Notes: generated from the letters alone by a model not told the origin. A stretch of DNA of 14,121 nucleotides from an uncultured Prevotella sp. (GCA_900540885.1 UQHJ01000060.1:1-14121); one strand, 5' to 3'; counted from the stretch's first letter, positions 7,530 to 14,090 are shown. Made by a program: numbers and translations.

Positions 7530-8807
7530 ATGAAAGACCCTGAAATCTTTAACCTCATTGAGGCTGAACATCAACGCCAACTGCGCGGCATTGAACTCAT
7601 TGCTTCCGAAAACTTTGTTAGCAACGAAGTCATGCAGGCCATGGGTTCATGGCTCACCAATAAATACGCCGAGGGATACCCTGGCCACCGCTACTACGGA
7701 GGCTGCGCTATCGTTGACCAAACCGAAAGTATTGCTATAGAACGAGCCAAGAAACTATTTGAGGCTGAATACGTTAACGTGCAACCTCACTCAGGCGCAC
7801 AAGCCAATGCAGCCGTATTCTTAACATGCCTAAATCCTGGCGACACTTTCATGGGCTTAAACCTCGACCACGGTGGTCACCTTTCACATGGTTCAAGAGT
7901 CAACACCTCAGGCATGCTCTACAACCCGATTGGCTACAACCTTAATAAGGAAACGGGAAGAGTTGACTACGATGAAATGGCTCAATTGGCTCAACAGCAT
8001 AAGCCTAAATTGATTATAGGTGGAGGCTCTGCTTATAGTCGCGAATGGGATTACGCCCGTATGCGCGAGATTGCTGACAGTGTAGGTGCGATATTTATGG
8101 TCGACATGGCACACCCTGCTGGACTTATTGCTGCAGGTTTACTTGACAACCCGGTAAAGTATGCCCACATCGTCACCACCACTACACACAAGACCTTACG
8201 CGGGCCACGCGGTGGCATGATTTTAATGGGTCACGACTTCGAAAATCCTTGGGGTAAGAAGTCACCTAAAGGGGAAATAAAGATGATGAGCCAGCTACTC
8301 AATAGCGCTGTATTCCCTGGCATTCAAGGTGGCCCTCTCGAACACGTTATCGCAGCCAAAGCCGTTGCCTTTGGTGAAGCATTACAACCTTCATTCAAGC
8401 AATACGCCTTACAAGTTAAGAAGAATGCAGCACACCTCGCTAACCAATTAATGGATAGAGGATTTACAATTGTAAGCGGTGGTACTGACAATCATTCTAT
8501 GTTGGTTGACTTACGAACTAAATACCCCGACCTAACGGGCAAAGTGGCCGAGAACGCCTTAGTCGCTGCGGACATTACGGTTAACAAGAATATGGTACCA
8601 TTTGATTCGCGGTCAGCATTCCAGACTTCTGGCATTCGTTTGGGTACTGCCGCCATTACCACTCGTGGTGCAAAAGAAGACCTTATGAACGAAATTGCCG
8701 AAATGATTGAAATGGTTCTTAACGCACCGAACGACGAGTCTGTCATCGCAAAAGTGAAAGAACGCGTCAACACTCGTATGAAAGACTACCCTCTTTTTAA
8801 TTGGTAA
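7530..8807 (+). CDS. glyA: GlyA, serine hydroxymethyltransferase
   Basis: A PLP enzyme that interconverts serine plus tetrahydrofolate with glycine plus 5,10-methylene-tetrahydrofolate, the main source of one-carbon units. The 425 residues carry the N-terminal ELIASENF (22-29), YAEGYPGHRYYGG (46-58), SGAQANAAV (88-96), the PLP-ring aspartate in VDMAH (Asp192) and the Schiff-base lysine in TTTTHKTLRGPRGG (Lys221). The length is normal. It begins 32 nt after the flavin reductase with no clear promoter or terminator between, so it is likely the last gene of the pyrB operon. The gap does contain a loose TATCTTTT, too poor to call. Confidence 0.97.
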   Translation: MKDPEIFNLIEAEHQRQLRGIELIASENFVSNEVMQAMGSWLTNKYAEGYPGHRYYGGCAIVDQTESIAIERAKKLFEAEYVNVQPHSGAQANAAVFLTCLNPGDTFMGLNLDHGGHLSHGSRVNTSGMLYNPIGYNLNKETGRVDYDEMAQLAQQHKPKLIIGGGSAYSREWDYARMREIADSVGAIFMVDMAHPAGLIAAGLLDNPVKYAHIVTTTTHKTLRGPRGGMILMGHDFENPWGKKSPKGEIKMMSQLLNSAVFPGIQGGPLEHVIAAKAVAFGEALQPSFKQYALQVKKNAAHLANQLMDRGFTIVSGGTDNHSMLVDLRTKYPDLTGKVAENALVAADITVNKNMVPFDSRSAFQTSGIRLGTAAITTRGAKEDLMNEIAEMIEMVLNAPNDESVIAKVKERVNTRMKDYPLFNW

Positions 8808-8838
8808 AACGACTGAAACAAAAAAAGCAAACGCAATT

Positions 8839-8870
8839 CTTGTCATTTCAAACAAGATATTGTACTTTTG
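8839..8870 (+). promoter_or_regulatory. Promoter of fba
   Basis: CTTG at 8839-8842, a 20-bp spacer and TACTTTTG at 8863-8870 form a near-consensus Bacteroidota promoter. The start should be near 8876, giving a very AT-rich leader of about 43 nt (8876-8918). fba is thereby separated from glyA, fitting a high, independent level of expression. Confidence 0.78.
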
Positions 8871-8918
8871 CACATGGAATAACAATCCATATATTTATAT
8901 ATAATTCACTTATCAATT

Positions 8919-9929
8919 ATGGTAAACTACAAAGAACTTGGCTTGGTGAACACTCGCGAGATGTTCAAGCGTGCCATCAACGGTGGTTATGCAATCCCCG
9001 CTTTCAACTTCAATAACCTTGAACAGCTTCAAGCTATCATCAAGGCTTCTTCAGAACTCAAGTCACCGGTTATCCTTCAGGTATCAAAAGGTGCTCGTAA
9101 CTATGCTAACGAAACTCTTCTTCGCTACATGGCTGAAGGCGCTGTTGAATACGCTAAGGAATTGGGTTGCCACCACCCTGAAATCGTGCTCCACCTCGAC
9201 CACGGTGATAGCTTCGAACTCTGCAAGAGCTGCGTTGACCTCGGCTTCTCTTCTGTAATGATCGACGGTTCTTCACTTCCTTACGAGGAGAACATTGCTC
9301 TTACTAAGAAGGTTGTAGAATACGCTCACCAATACGACGTAACAGTTGAAGGTGAACTCGGTGTATTGGCTGGTGTTGAAGACGAAGTTTCTTCTGACGT
9401 ATGCCACTATACTAAGCCTGAAGAAGTTATCGACTTTACTTCTAAGACAGGTGTTGACTCACTCGCTATCTCAATCGGTACTTCACACGGTGCTTACAAG
9501 TTCACTCCCGAACAATGCACACGCGACCCGAAGACTGGCAAGCTCGTTCCTCCTCCCTTGGCATTCGATATCCTCGACGCTATCATGGAGAAGCTTCCTG
9601 GTTTCCCCATCGTACTTCACGGTTCTTCTTCAGTTCCTCAAGAATATGTTGACATCATCAACGCTAACGGTGGTAAGCTCCCCGATGCAGTTGGTATTCC
9701 TGAAGAGCAACTCCGCAAGGCTTCTAAGAGCGCTGTTTGCAAGATCAACATCGACTCTGACTCTCGTCTTGCCTTCACTGCTGCTGTTCGCAAGGTATTC
9801 ACTGAAAAGCCAGGTGAATTCGATCCTCGTAAGTACTGCGGTCCTGCACGTGACCTCATGGAACAAATGTACAAGCACAAGATCACCGATGTTCTCGGTT
9901 CTGACAACAAGCTTGCCAACCTCGACTAA
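8919..9929 (+). CDS. fba: Fba, class II fructose-bisphosphate aldolase
   Basis: A zinc-dependent glycolytic and gluconeogenic enzyme that splits fructose 1,6-bisphosphate into dihydroxyacetone phosphate and glyceraldehyde 3-phosphate. The 336 residues show LHLDHGDS (91-98), with catalytic Asp94 and zinc ligand His95, then DGSSLPYEEN, VEGELG (143-148), the zinc-ligand region GTSHGAYKF (His190) and VLHGSS (His234), and NIDSDSR for phosphate binding. Codon use is strikingly uniform (GGT, GCT, CTC, AAG, AAC, ATC), the mark of a highly expressed gene, and resembles only the 12013-13748 pair in this window. It has its own promoter and terminator and is therefore monocistronic. Confidence 0.97.
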   Translation: MVNYKELGLVNTREMFKRAINGGYAIPAFNFNNLEQLQAIIKASSELKSPVILQVSKGARNYANETLLRYMAEGAVEYAKELGCHHPEIVLHLDHGDSFELCKSCVDLGFSSVMIDGSSLPYEENIALTKKVVEYAHQYDVTVEGELGVLAGVEDEVSSDVCHYTKPEEVIDFTSKTGVDSLAISIGTSHGAYKFTPEQCTRDPKTGKLVPPPLAFDILDAIMEKLPGFPIVLHGSSSVPQEYVDIINANGGKLPDAVGIPEEQLRKASKSAVCKINIDSDSRLAFTAAVRKVFTEKPGEFDPRKYCGPARDLMEQMYKHKITDVLGSDNKLANLD

Positions 9930-9932
9930 TTA

Positions 9933-9978
9933 CAATGCTGCTTAAACCTCTTAGGAGAGTTTCAAATACTAAGCATTG
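9933..9978 (+). other. Structured 3' UTR of fba
   Basis: CAATGCT (9933-9939) pairs with AGCATTG (9972-9978) and encloses a small hairpin, CTCT (9948-9951) with AGAG (9956-9959), extended by AAA/TTT across a bulged C. In addition GCTTAAAC (9940-9947) can pair with GTTTAAGC (9982-9989), which would form a pseudoknot with the first stem and would compete with the left arm of the terminator. This is hand-read complementarity, not a computed fold. Confidence 0.5.
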
Positions 9979-9985
9979 AAAGTTT

Positions 9986-10018
9986 AAGCCGTTTCATCTT
10001 ATATGAAACGGCTTTTTT
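9986..10018 (+). terminator. Intrinsic terminator of fba
   Basis: AAGCCGTTTCAT (9986-9997) pairs perfectly over 12 bp with ATGAAACGGCTT (10003-10014) around CTTAT, and the T-run extends to 10018. An ATG at 10003, in frame with ubiE, lies in the right arm and is therefore not a start codon. Confidence 0.92.
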
Positions 10019-10037
10019 CATATTCCACCATCGTTCA

Positions 10038-10135
10038 CCTTGTACTATCCTTACATAAGATAGGCGGCGACTCGGCAAAGAAAAGAAAAATTGCATTTTC
10101 CTTTTCTTTGCGCTCGCCTTGCACTATCTTTGCAC
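10038..10135 (+). repeat. Interspersed palindromic repeat, copy B, carrying the ubiE promoter
   Basis: 10051-10135 is homologous to the reverse complement of 5356-5436. Within copy B an 18-mer of pattern CCTTGYACTATCYTTRCA occurs twice as a direct repeat (10038-10055 and 10117-10134; 15 of 18 identical). The element is also an extended imperfect palindrome: AAGATAG near 10058-10064 is mirrored by CTATCTT at 10124-10130, with further inner pairs around GGCGA/TCGCC and CAAAG/CTTTG. It fills almost the whole gap between the fba terminator and ubiE. Confidence 0.72.
10107..10132 (+). promoter_or_regulatory. Promoter of ubiE-fmt
   Basis: TATCTTTG at 10125-10132 is an exact -7 match. The nearest TTTG (10107-10110) is only 14 bp upstream, shorter than the usual 19-20; TTTT at 10102-10105 has the normal distance. 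The -7 box ends just 8 nt before the ubiE ATG, so the transcript would start about 2-5 nt before the start codon. Confidence 0.65.
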
Positions 10136-10140
10136 TTAAT

Positions 10141-10878
10141 ATGACGTACAAACAAGAACAAATTAAACCTTATAATAGTAATGAAGCTAAAGGGAAACAA
10201 GTGGAACGTATGTTTGATAGCATTGCACACTCATACGACTTATTAAACCACACTCTTTCCTTTGGCATAGATAAGCATTGGCGCAAAGCTGCCATTAATT
10301 CATTACGTCCTTACCAACCACAACGAATACTCGATGTAGCCACTGGTACTGGTGACTTCGCTCTATTGGCAACCAAAGAACTTCAGCCTAAAGAACTATT
10401 AGGCATCGACTTATCTGAAGGCATGATGAGCGTAGGAAAAGAAAAGGCACAAAATGATCATTTAGACAACATTATTCACTTTCAAAAAGAAGATTGCCTT
10501 AACCTTACGCTCCCTAACAATAGTTTCGACGCTGTTATTGTAGCCTATGGCATTCGTAATTTTGAAAATCTTGACAAGGGGTTAAGCGAAATGTGTCGAG
10601 TAATGCGTCCCAATGGTCGCCTTGTTATAATTGAACTTACTGCGCCCATTCACTTTCCAATGAAACAACTGTTCTGGCTTTACTCGCATGTACTGATGCC
10701 AACCATCGGCAAAATCATTTCACATGATAGCAAAGCTTATGCATACCTCCCAGCCACAATGGAGGCCTTTCCACAAGGAGAGGAAATGCAAGAGATACTT
10801 CAGCGTGCCGGATTTAAAGACGTAACATTCAAGCGTTTCACTTTTGGATTAAGCACAATGTATTGCGCTACTAAATAA
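10141..10878 (+). CDS. ubiE: UbiE/MenG, demethylmenaquinone methyltransferase
   Basis: An SAM-dependent C-methyltransferase that makes the last step of menaquinone synthesis; Bacteroidota use menaquinone, so the ubiquinone role is not expected. I start it at ATG 10141 (245 residues). The open frame reaches back to 10003, but that ATG sits in the fba terminator and upstream of the promoter. Seen: VERMFDSIAHSYDLLNHTLS (21-40), a variant of the family signature with Leu for Met; FGIDKHW (41-47); SAM motif DVATGTGDFA (65-74); YGIRNFENLDKGL (136-148); YAYLPATMEAFP (200-211). fmt follows after 33 nt with no promoter or terminator seen, so the two are probably co-transcribed. Confidence 0.95.
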   Translation: MTYKQEQIKPYNSNEAKGKQVERMFDSIAHSYDLLNHTLSFGIDKHWRKAAINSLRPYQPQRILDVATGTGDFALLATKELQPKELLGIDLSEGMMSVGKEKAQNDHLDNIIHFQKEDCLNLTLPNNSFDAVIVAYGIRNFENLDKGLSEMCRVMRPNGRLVIIELTAPIHFPMKQLFWLYSHVLMPTIGKIISHDSKAYAYLPATMEAFPQGEEMQEILQRAGFKDVTFKRFTFGLSTMYCATK

Positions 10879-10911
10879 CGACAAAGGCAATAGAACACAT
10901 AACAATTCGCT

Positions 10912-11880
10912 ATGCAAAAATCAGATTTAAGGATAATATATATGGGTACGCCCGACTTTGCTGTTGCTCCTCTCAAGAAGTTAGTTGAAGGTGGATACAA
11001 CATTGTGGGCGTTATTACCATGCCCGACAAACCCATCGGACGCCACCAAAACGAACTTTCTGCATCACCTGTAAAAAAATACGCATTAGAGCAGGGCTTA
11101 AAGATATTACAACCCGCAAAGTTGAAAGACCCCGACTTTATTGAAGAGCTACGCACTCTACAAGCCGACCTTCAAATTGTCGTCGCATTCAGAATGTTGC
11201 CCGAGGTAGTTTGGGCCATGCCTAAATTAGGAACATTCAATCTACATGCAGCCCTACTACCCCAATATCGCGGTGCTGCTCCTATTAACTGGGCTATCAT
11301 TAATGGCGACACTCAAACAGGCATTACAACCTTTTTCCTTGATCACGATATTGACACAGGTAACATAATTCAACGCGTACCCGTGCCTATATTAGACACC
11401 GACAATGCTGAAGACGTGCATGATAAGCTCATGGCTCTTGGTAGTGACCTTGTAATCGAAACGGTCGACAACATCATTGCCGATAACATTCATCCCATTC
11501 CGCAATCAGCCATTGAGACGAACGAGCCTCTACGACCCGCACCCAAAATATTCAAGGAAACGTGTCGCATTGACTGGAACAAATCAGTAAAAAACGCCTA
11601 CGACTTTATTCGCGGTCTCTCTCCCTACCCTGCTGCATGGACTGAAATAACTGTCAATAACAAAACAAGCGTACTAAAGATTTACGCTACGTCAAAGGAG
11701 TTTGCAACCGTTGAAGCACCCGTTGGAAAAATCTTAACCGATGGGAAAAGCTACCTAAAAGTAGCACAAGCAGACGGCTACCAAAACATTCTAACACTAC
11801 AAATGGCAGGGAAAAAGCGAATGCAAGTAGCCGATTTCCTTAGGGGATTACACGCCGAAGGCAACATTTCAGTAAAATAG
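10912..11880 (+). CDS. fmt: Fmt, methionyl-tRNA formyltransferase
   Basis: Transfers a formyl group from 10-formyl-tetrahydrofolate to initiator Met-tRNA. The 322 residues have the formyltransferase Rossmann domain starting IIYMGTPDFAV (8-18), the tRNA-contact loop around DKPIGRHQNELSASPVK (39-55), the catalytic triad Asn110, His112 and Asp148 in FNLHAALLPQYRGAAPINW and DIDTG, and a C-terminal OB-like domain (about 205-322). The length is normal. It follows ubiE by 33 nt. It uses the folate pool served by FolC and GlyA. No terminator is obvious after it; the promoter of the next operon begins about 30 nt downstream. Confidence 0.97.
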   Translation: MQKSDLRIIYMGTPDFAVAPLKKLVEGGYNIVGVITMPDKPIGRHQNELSASPVKKYALEQGLKILQPAKLKDPDFIEELRTLQADLQIVVAFRMLPEVVWAMPKLGTFNLHAALLPQYRGAAPINWAIINGDTQTGITTFFLDHDIDTGNIIQRVPVPILDTDNAEDVHDKLMALGSDLVIETVDNIIADNIHPIPQSAIETNEPLRPAPKIFKETCRIDWNKSVKNAYDFIRGLSPYPAAWTEITVNNKTSVLKIYATSKEFATVEAPVGKILTDGKSYLKVAQADGYQNILTLQMAGKKRMQVADFLRGLHAEGNISVK

Positions 11881-11911
11881 CAAAATGTAGAAACGAAAAA
11901 AGAGTTTAACT

Positions 11912-11944
11912 TTTTGCAAGTTAACAAAAGTTGGTGTAACTTTG
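11912..11944 (+). promoter_or_regulatory. Promoter of the NifU-like/GGGtGRT operon
   Basis: TTTTG at 11912-11916, a 20-bp spacer and TAACTTTG at 11937-11944. The start should be near 11950, with a leader of about 60 nt. The -33 box lies inside a small inverted repeat, TTAACTT (11906-11912) with AAGTTAA (11918-11924), a possible operator or short hairpin. Confidence 0.8.
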
Positions 11945-12012
11945 CGCTATAAAAGGCAAAAGACAATCACTTTTTTGAAATAAGTATTCTATTAAATACC
12001 AAAACTCAAAAC

Positions 12013-12714
12013 ATGGAATATTCACACGAAGTACAGAACATGTGTTGCGTAGCCAAAGGCCCCAACCATGGTCCCGCTCCTATCCCTGAAGAAGGTAAGT
12101 GGGTACAAGCAAAAGAAATCAAGGACATCTCTGGTCTAACTCACGGTGTGGGTTGGTGTGCACCTCAACAAGGTGCTTGTAAGTTGACCTTGAACGTAAA
12201 AGAAGGCGTTATCGAAGAATGCTTGGTTGAGACCATTGGTTGTTCAGGTATGACTCACTCTGCTGCAATGGCAAGTGAAATCCTCCCAGGCAAGACTATC
12301 CTTGAAGCTCTCAACACTGACCTCGTTTGCGATGCAATCAACACTGCAATGCGCGAGCTCTTCCTTCAAATTGTATACGGACGTACACAAAGTGCTTTCT
12401 CTGAAGGCGGCCTTGTTGTAGGTGCTGGCCTTGAAGACCTCGGTAAGGGACTTATCAGCCAAATGGGTACACTCTATGGCACTAAGCTCAAGGGCACACG
12501 TTACCTCCAACTCACTGAAGGCTACATCACTAAGATGTATCTTGACAAAGACGACCAAGTTATTGGCTACGAATTTGTTCACATGGGCAAATTCATGGAT
12601 GCTATTAAGAAAGGCGTTGATGCCAACGAAGCTCTCAAGAGCGTAACAGGTCACTATGGCCGCACCACCGCTGAACAGGGCGCAGTTAAATCTATTGACC
12701 CACGTAAAGATTAA
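12013..12714 (+). CDS. NifU/IscU-like iron-sulfur cluster scaffold protein
   Basis: A 233-residue protein whose middle part (about 40-120) resembles the NifU N-terminal/IscU fold. Candidate cluster ligands are Cys56 (QQGACKL), Cys77 (TIGCSGMTHSAAMAS) and Cys106 (LVCDAI), with further Cys11, Cys12, Cys49 and Cys70. Differences from classic IscU: the Asp after the first Cys (CGD in IscU) is Lys-Leu here, and there is a C-terminal extension of about 100 residues (140-233) without cysteines. No cysteine desulfurase, ferredoxin or other Isc/Nif/Suf gene is nearby. The partner is the GGGtGRT gene 14 nt downstream, an association I recall from several anaerobe groups, so this may be a scaffold for one target protein. 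Codon use suggests high expression. The fold assignment is by motif, and cluster binding is inferred. Confidence 0.8.
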   Translation: MEYSHEVQNMCCVAKGPNHGPAPIPEEGKWVQAKEIKDISGLTHGVGWCAPQQGACKLTLNVKEGVIEECLVETIGCSGMTHSAAMASEILPGKTILEALNTDLVCDAINTAMRELFLQIVYGRTQSAFSEGGLVVGAGLEDLGKGLISQMGTLYGTKLKGTRYLQLTEGYITKMYLDKDDQVIGYEFVHMGKFMDAIKKGVDANEALKSVTGHYGRTTAEQGAVKSIDPRKD

Positions 12715-12720
12715 GGAGGA
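12713..12720 (+). promoter_or_regulatory. Strong Shine-Dalgarno of the GGGtGRT gene
   Basis: AAGGAGGA ends 8 nt before the ATG at 12729 and overlaps the stop codon of the scaffold gene (TAA, 12712-12714). It is complementary to the 16S rRNA tail over the AGGAGG core. None of the other genes in the window has anything comparable, in line with the weak use of Shine-Dalgarno in Bacteroidota. Confidence 0.75.
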
Positions 12721-12728
12721 ACACAAAA

Positions 12729-13748
12729 ATGATTAGAGAAGTAAAGTTTGAAAGCCAAGACCGTCGCATGAAGCAGATTCTCGCTGCTCTCAACAAGCAC
12801 GGCATCAAAGACATTGAAGAGGCTAACCAAATTTGCGAGTCTTACGGCATTGATCCTTACATGGAGTGCGAAAGCACACAAATGATTTGCTTTGAGAACG
12901 CAAAGTGGGCATACGTAGTAGGTACTGCTATTGCTCTCAAAGAAAAAGCAAAAGACGCTGTTGAAGCTGCTGAGTACATCGGTGAAGGTCTTCAAGCATT
13001 CTGCATTCCTGGTTCTGTAGCAGATGATCGTAAGGTTGGTATCGGTCACGGCCGCCTTGCAGCTCGATTGCTCTCACCTGAAACTAAGTGCTTCGCTTTC
13101 CTCGCAGGTCACGAAAGTTTCGCTGCAGCTGAAGGTGCTATCAAGATTGCACAAATGGCTAACCAAAGCCGTCCTGCTGACAAGCCTCTCCGTTGCATCC
13201 TCAATGGTCTTGGTAAGGACGCTGCAATGATTATCAGCCGTATCAATGGTTTCACTTACGTACAGACTAAGTTCGACTACTATACTGGCGAACTCAAGGT
13301 TGTTAAGGAAACTGCATACAGCGATGGTCCTCGTGCTAAAGTTAACTGCTATGGTGCCGATGACGTTCGCGAAGGTGTAGCTATCATGTGGAAGGAGGAC
13401 GTTGACGTTTCTATCACTGGTAACTCAACTAACCCCACACGTTTCCAACACCCCGTAGCTGGTACCTATAAGAAGGAACGCGTACTCGCTGGCAAGCCCT
13501 ACTTCAGCGTAGCATCAGGTGGTGGTACAGGTCGTACACTCCACCCCGATAATATGGCCGCTGGTCCTGCTTCATACGGTATGACTGATACTATGGGTCG
13601 TATGCACTCTGACGCTCAGTTCGCAGGTTCTTCTTCAGTTCCCGCACACGTTGAGATGATGGGCTTCCTCGGTATTGGTAACAACCCCATGGTAGGTTGC
13701 TCTGTAGCTTGCGCAGTTAAGGCTGACCTCGCTCTCAACAAGAAGTAA
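12729..13748 (+). CDS. GGGtGRT family protein of unknown function
   Basis: 339 residues, cytoplasmic by appearance (no signal peptide or membrane helix). It contains the name-giving motif GGGTGRT at 264-270 (SGGGTGRTLHPDN), by which I recognise the family; its biochemical function is, to my knowledge, not established. Cysteines are at 36, 47, 54, 92, 121, 156, 207, 324 and 328; the pair in VGCSVACAV near the C-terminus and the glycine-rich loops are possible cofactor sites. Other regular segments: GIGHGRLAARLL (104-115), ILNGLGKDAAMIISRINGF (157-175), GNSTNPTRFQHPVAGTYKK (231-249). Being co-transcribed with a NifU-like scaffold suggests it receives an iron-sulfur cluster; that is inference. 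Codon use is as biased as in fba. It is closed by a terminator about 30 nt after the stop. Confidence 0.88.
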   Translation: MIREVKFESQDRRMKQILAALNKHGIKDIEEANQICESYGIDPYMECESTQMICFENAKWAYVVGTAIALKEKAKDAVEAAEYIGEGLQAFCIPGSVADDRKVGIGHGRLAARLLSPETKCFAFLAGHESFAAAEGAIKIAQMANQSRPADKPLRCILNGLGKDAAMIISRINGFTYVQTKFDYYTGELKVVKETAYSDGPRAKVNCYGADDVREGVAIMWKEDVDVSITGNSTNPTRFQHPVAGTYKKERVLAGKPYFSVASGGGTGRTLHPDNMAAGPASYGMTDTMGRMHSDAQFAGSSSVPAHVEMMGFLGIGNNPMVGCSVACAVKADLALNKK

Positions 13749-13779
13749 TTATCTGACTGTCAGATATTTATATAGAATT

Positions 13780-13818
13780 ATCCTCCATAGTCCTTGTAGG
13801 GATTATGGAGGATCTTTT
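13780..13818 (+). terminator. Intrinsic terminator after the GGGtGRT gene
   Basis: ATCCTCCATAGTCC (13780-13793) pairs with GGATTATGGAGGAT (13800-13813), 14 bp including one G-U, around TTGTAG, followed by CTTTT. Between the gene and this stem lies a separate 15-bp palindrome, ATCTGACTGTCAGAT (13751-13765). Confidence 0.85.
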
Positions 13819-13942
13819 GTGTTAGTATACCTGTTGAAATTTAGTTACTTAATAACTTCATCAGCAAGACCTGTATACATCTCTTTACACTTGATATGTG
13901 TTCGGCTATCTCTGCAACTTCTCTAACTGTGGTTGAGTCTAT

Positions 13943-13989
13943 AAAAAATGCGTTACATCAGAATTAATAATATCCAAAGTAACGCATTT
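13943..13989 (-). terminator. Inverted repeat, possible minus-strand terminator
   Basis: AAATGCGTTAC (13946-13956) and GTAACGCATTT (13979-13989) are perfect 11-bp complements separated by 22 nt. On the minus strand the second arm runs straight into six T (13948 to 13943), as in an intrinsic terminator. The large loop is atypical, so it could instead be a protein-binding or element-end repeat. Confidence 0.45.
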
Positions 13990-14048
13990 AAAATTGTAGA
14001 TTAAGAGATATTGCTGTCCGGTAAAACTTCAAAGAACATAAAAATCCT

Positions 14049-14090
14049 CCCCGAAGTCCTGTAAAATAGGACTTCGGGGTTTATTTTTTC
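14049..14090 (+). terminator. Strong hairpin with T-tract, likely bidirectional
   Basis: CCCCGAAGTCCT (14049-14060) pairs perfectly over 12 bp with AGGACTTCGGGG (14068-14079) around GTAAAAT, followed on the + strand by TTTATTTTTT (14080-14089). On the minus strand it is followed by AGGATTTTT, a weaker tract. No + strand gene lies between this and the terminator at 13780, so it may back up that terminator or serve a gene right of the window. Confidence 0.8.

Noticed and set aside
9346..9945. 199-codon + strand frame overlapping fba
   Set aside because: Ser/Leu/Thr-rich, low-complexity translation typical of the second frame of a codon-optimised gene.
10003..10140. Upstream extension of ubiE from the ATG at 10003
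   Set aside because: The ATG is in the right arm of the fba terminator and the stretch is upstream of the -7 box and inside the repeat; the family N-terminus begins at 10141.
12244..12726. 160-codon minus-strand frame opposite the scaffold gene
   Set aside because: Antisense shadow of a highly codon-biased gene, with no family resemblance.
13751..13765. 15-bp palindrome ATCTGACTGTCAGAT just after the GGGtGRT stop
   Set aside because: Too short for a terminator and not followed by a T-run; possibly chance.
13841..13957. 38-codon open stretch on the minus strand (includes DSTTVREVAEIAEHISSVKR)
   Set aside because: It looks somewhat protein-like and could be a gene remnant, but it is short, has no start codon and matches nothing I recognise.
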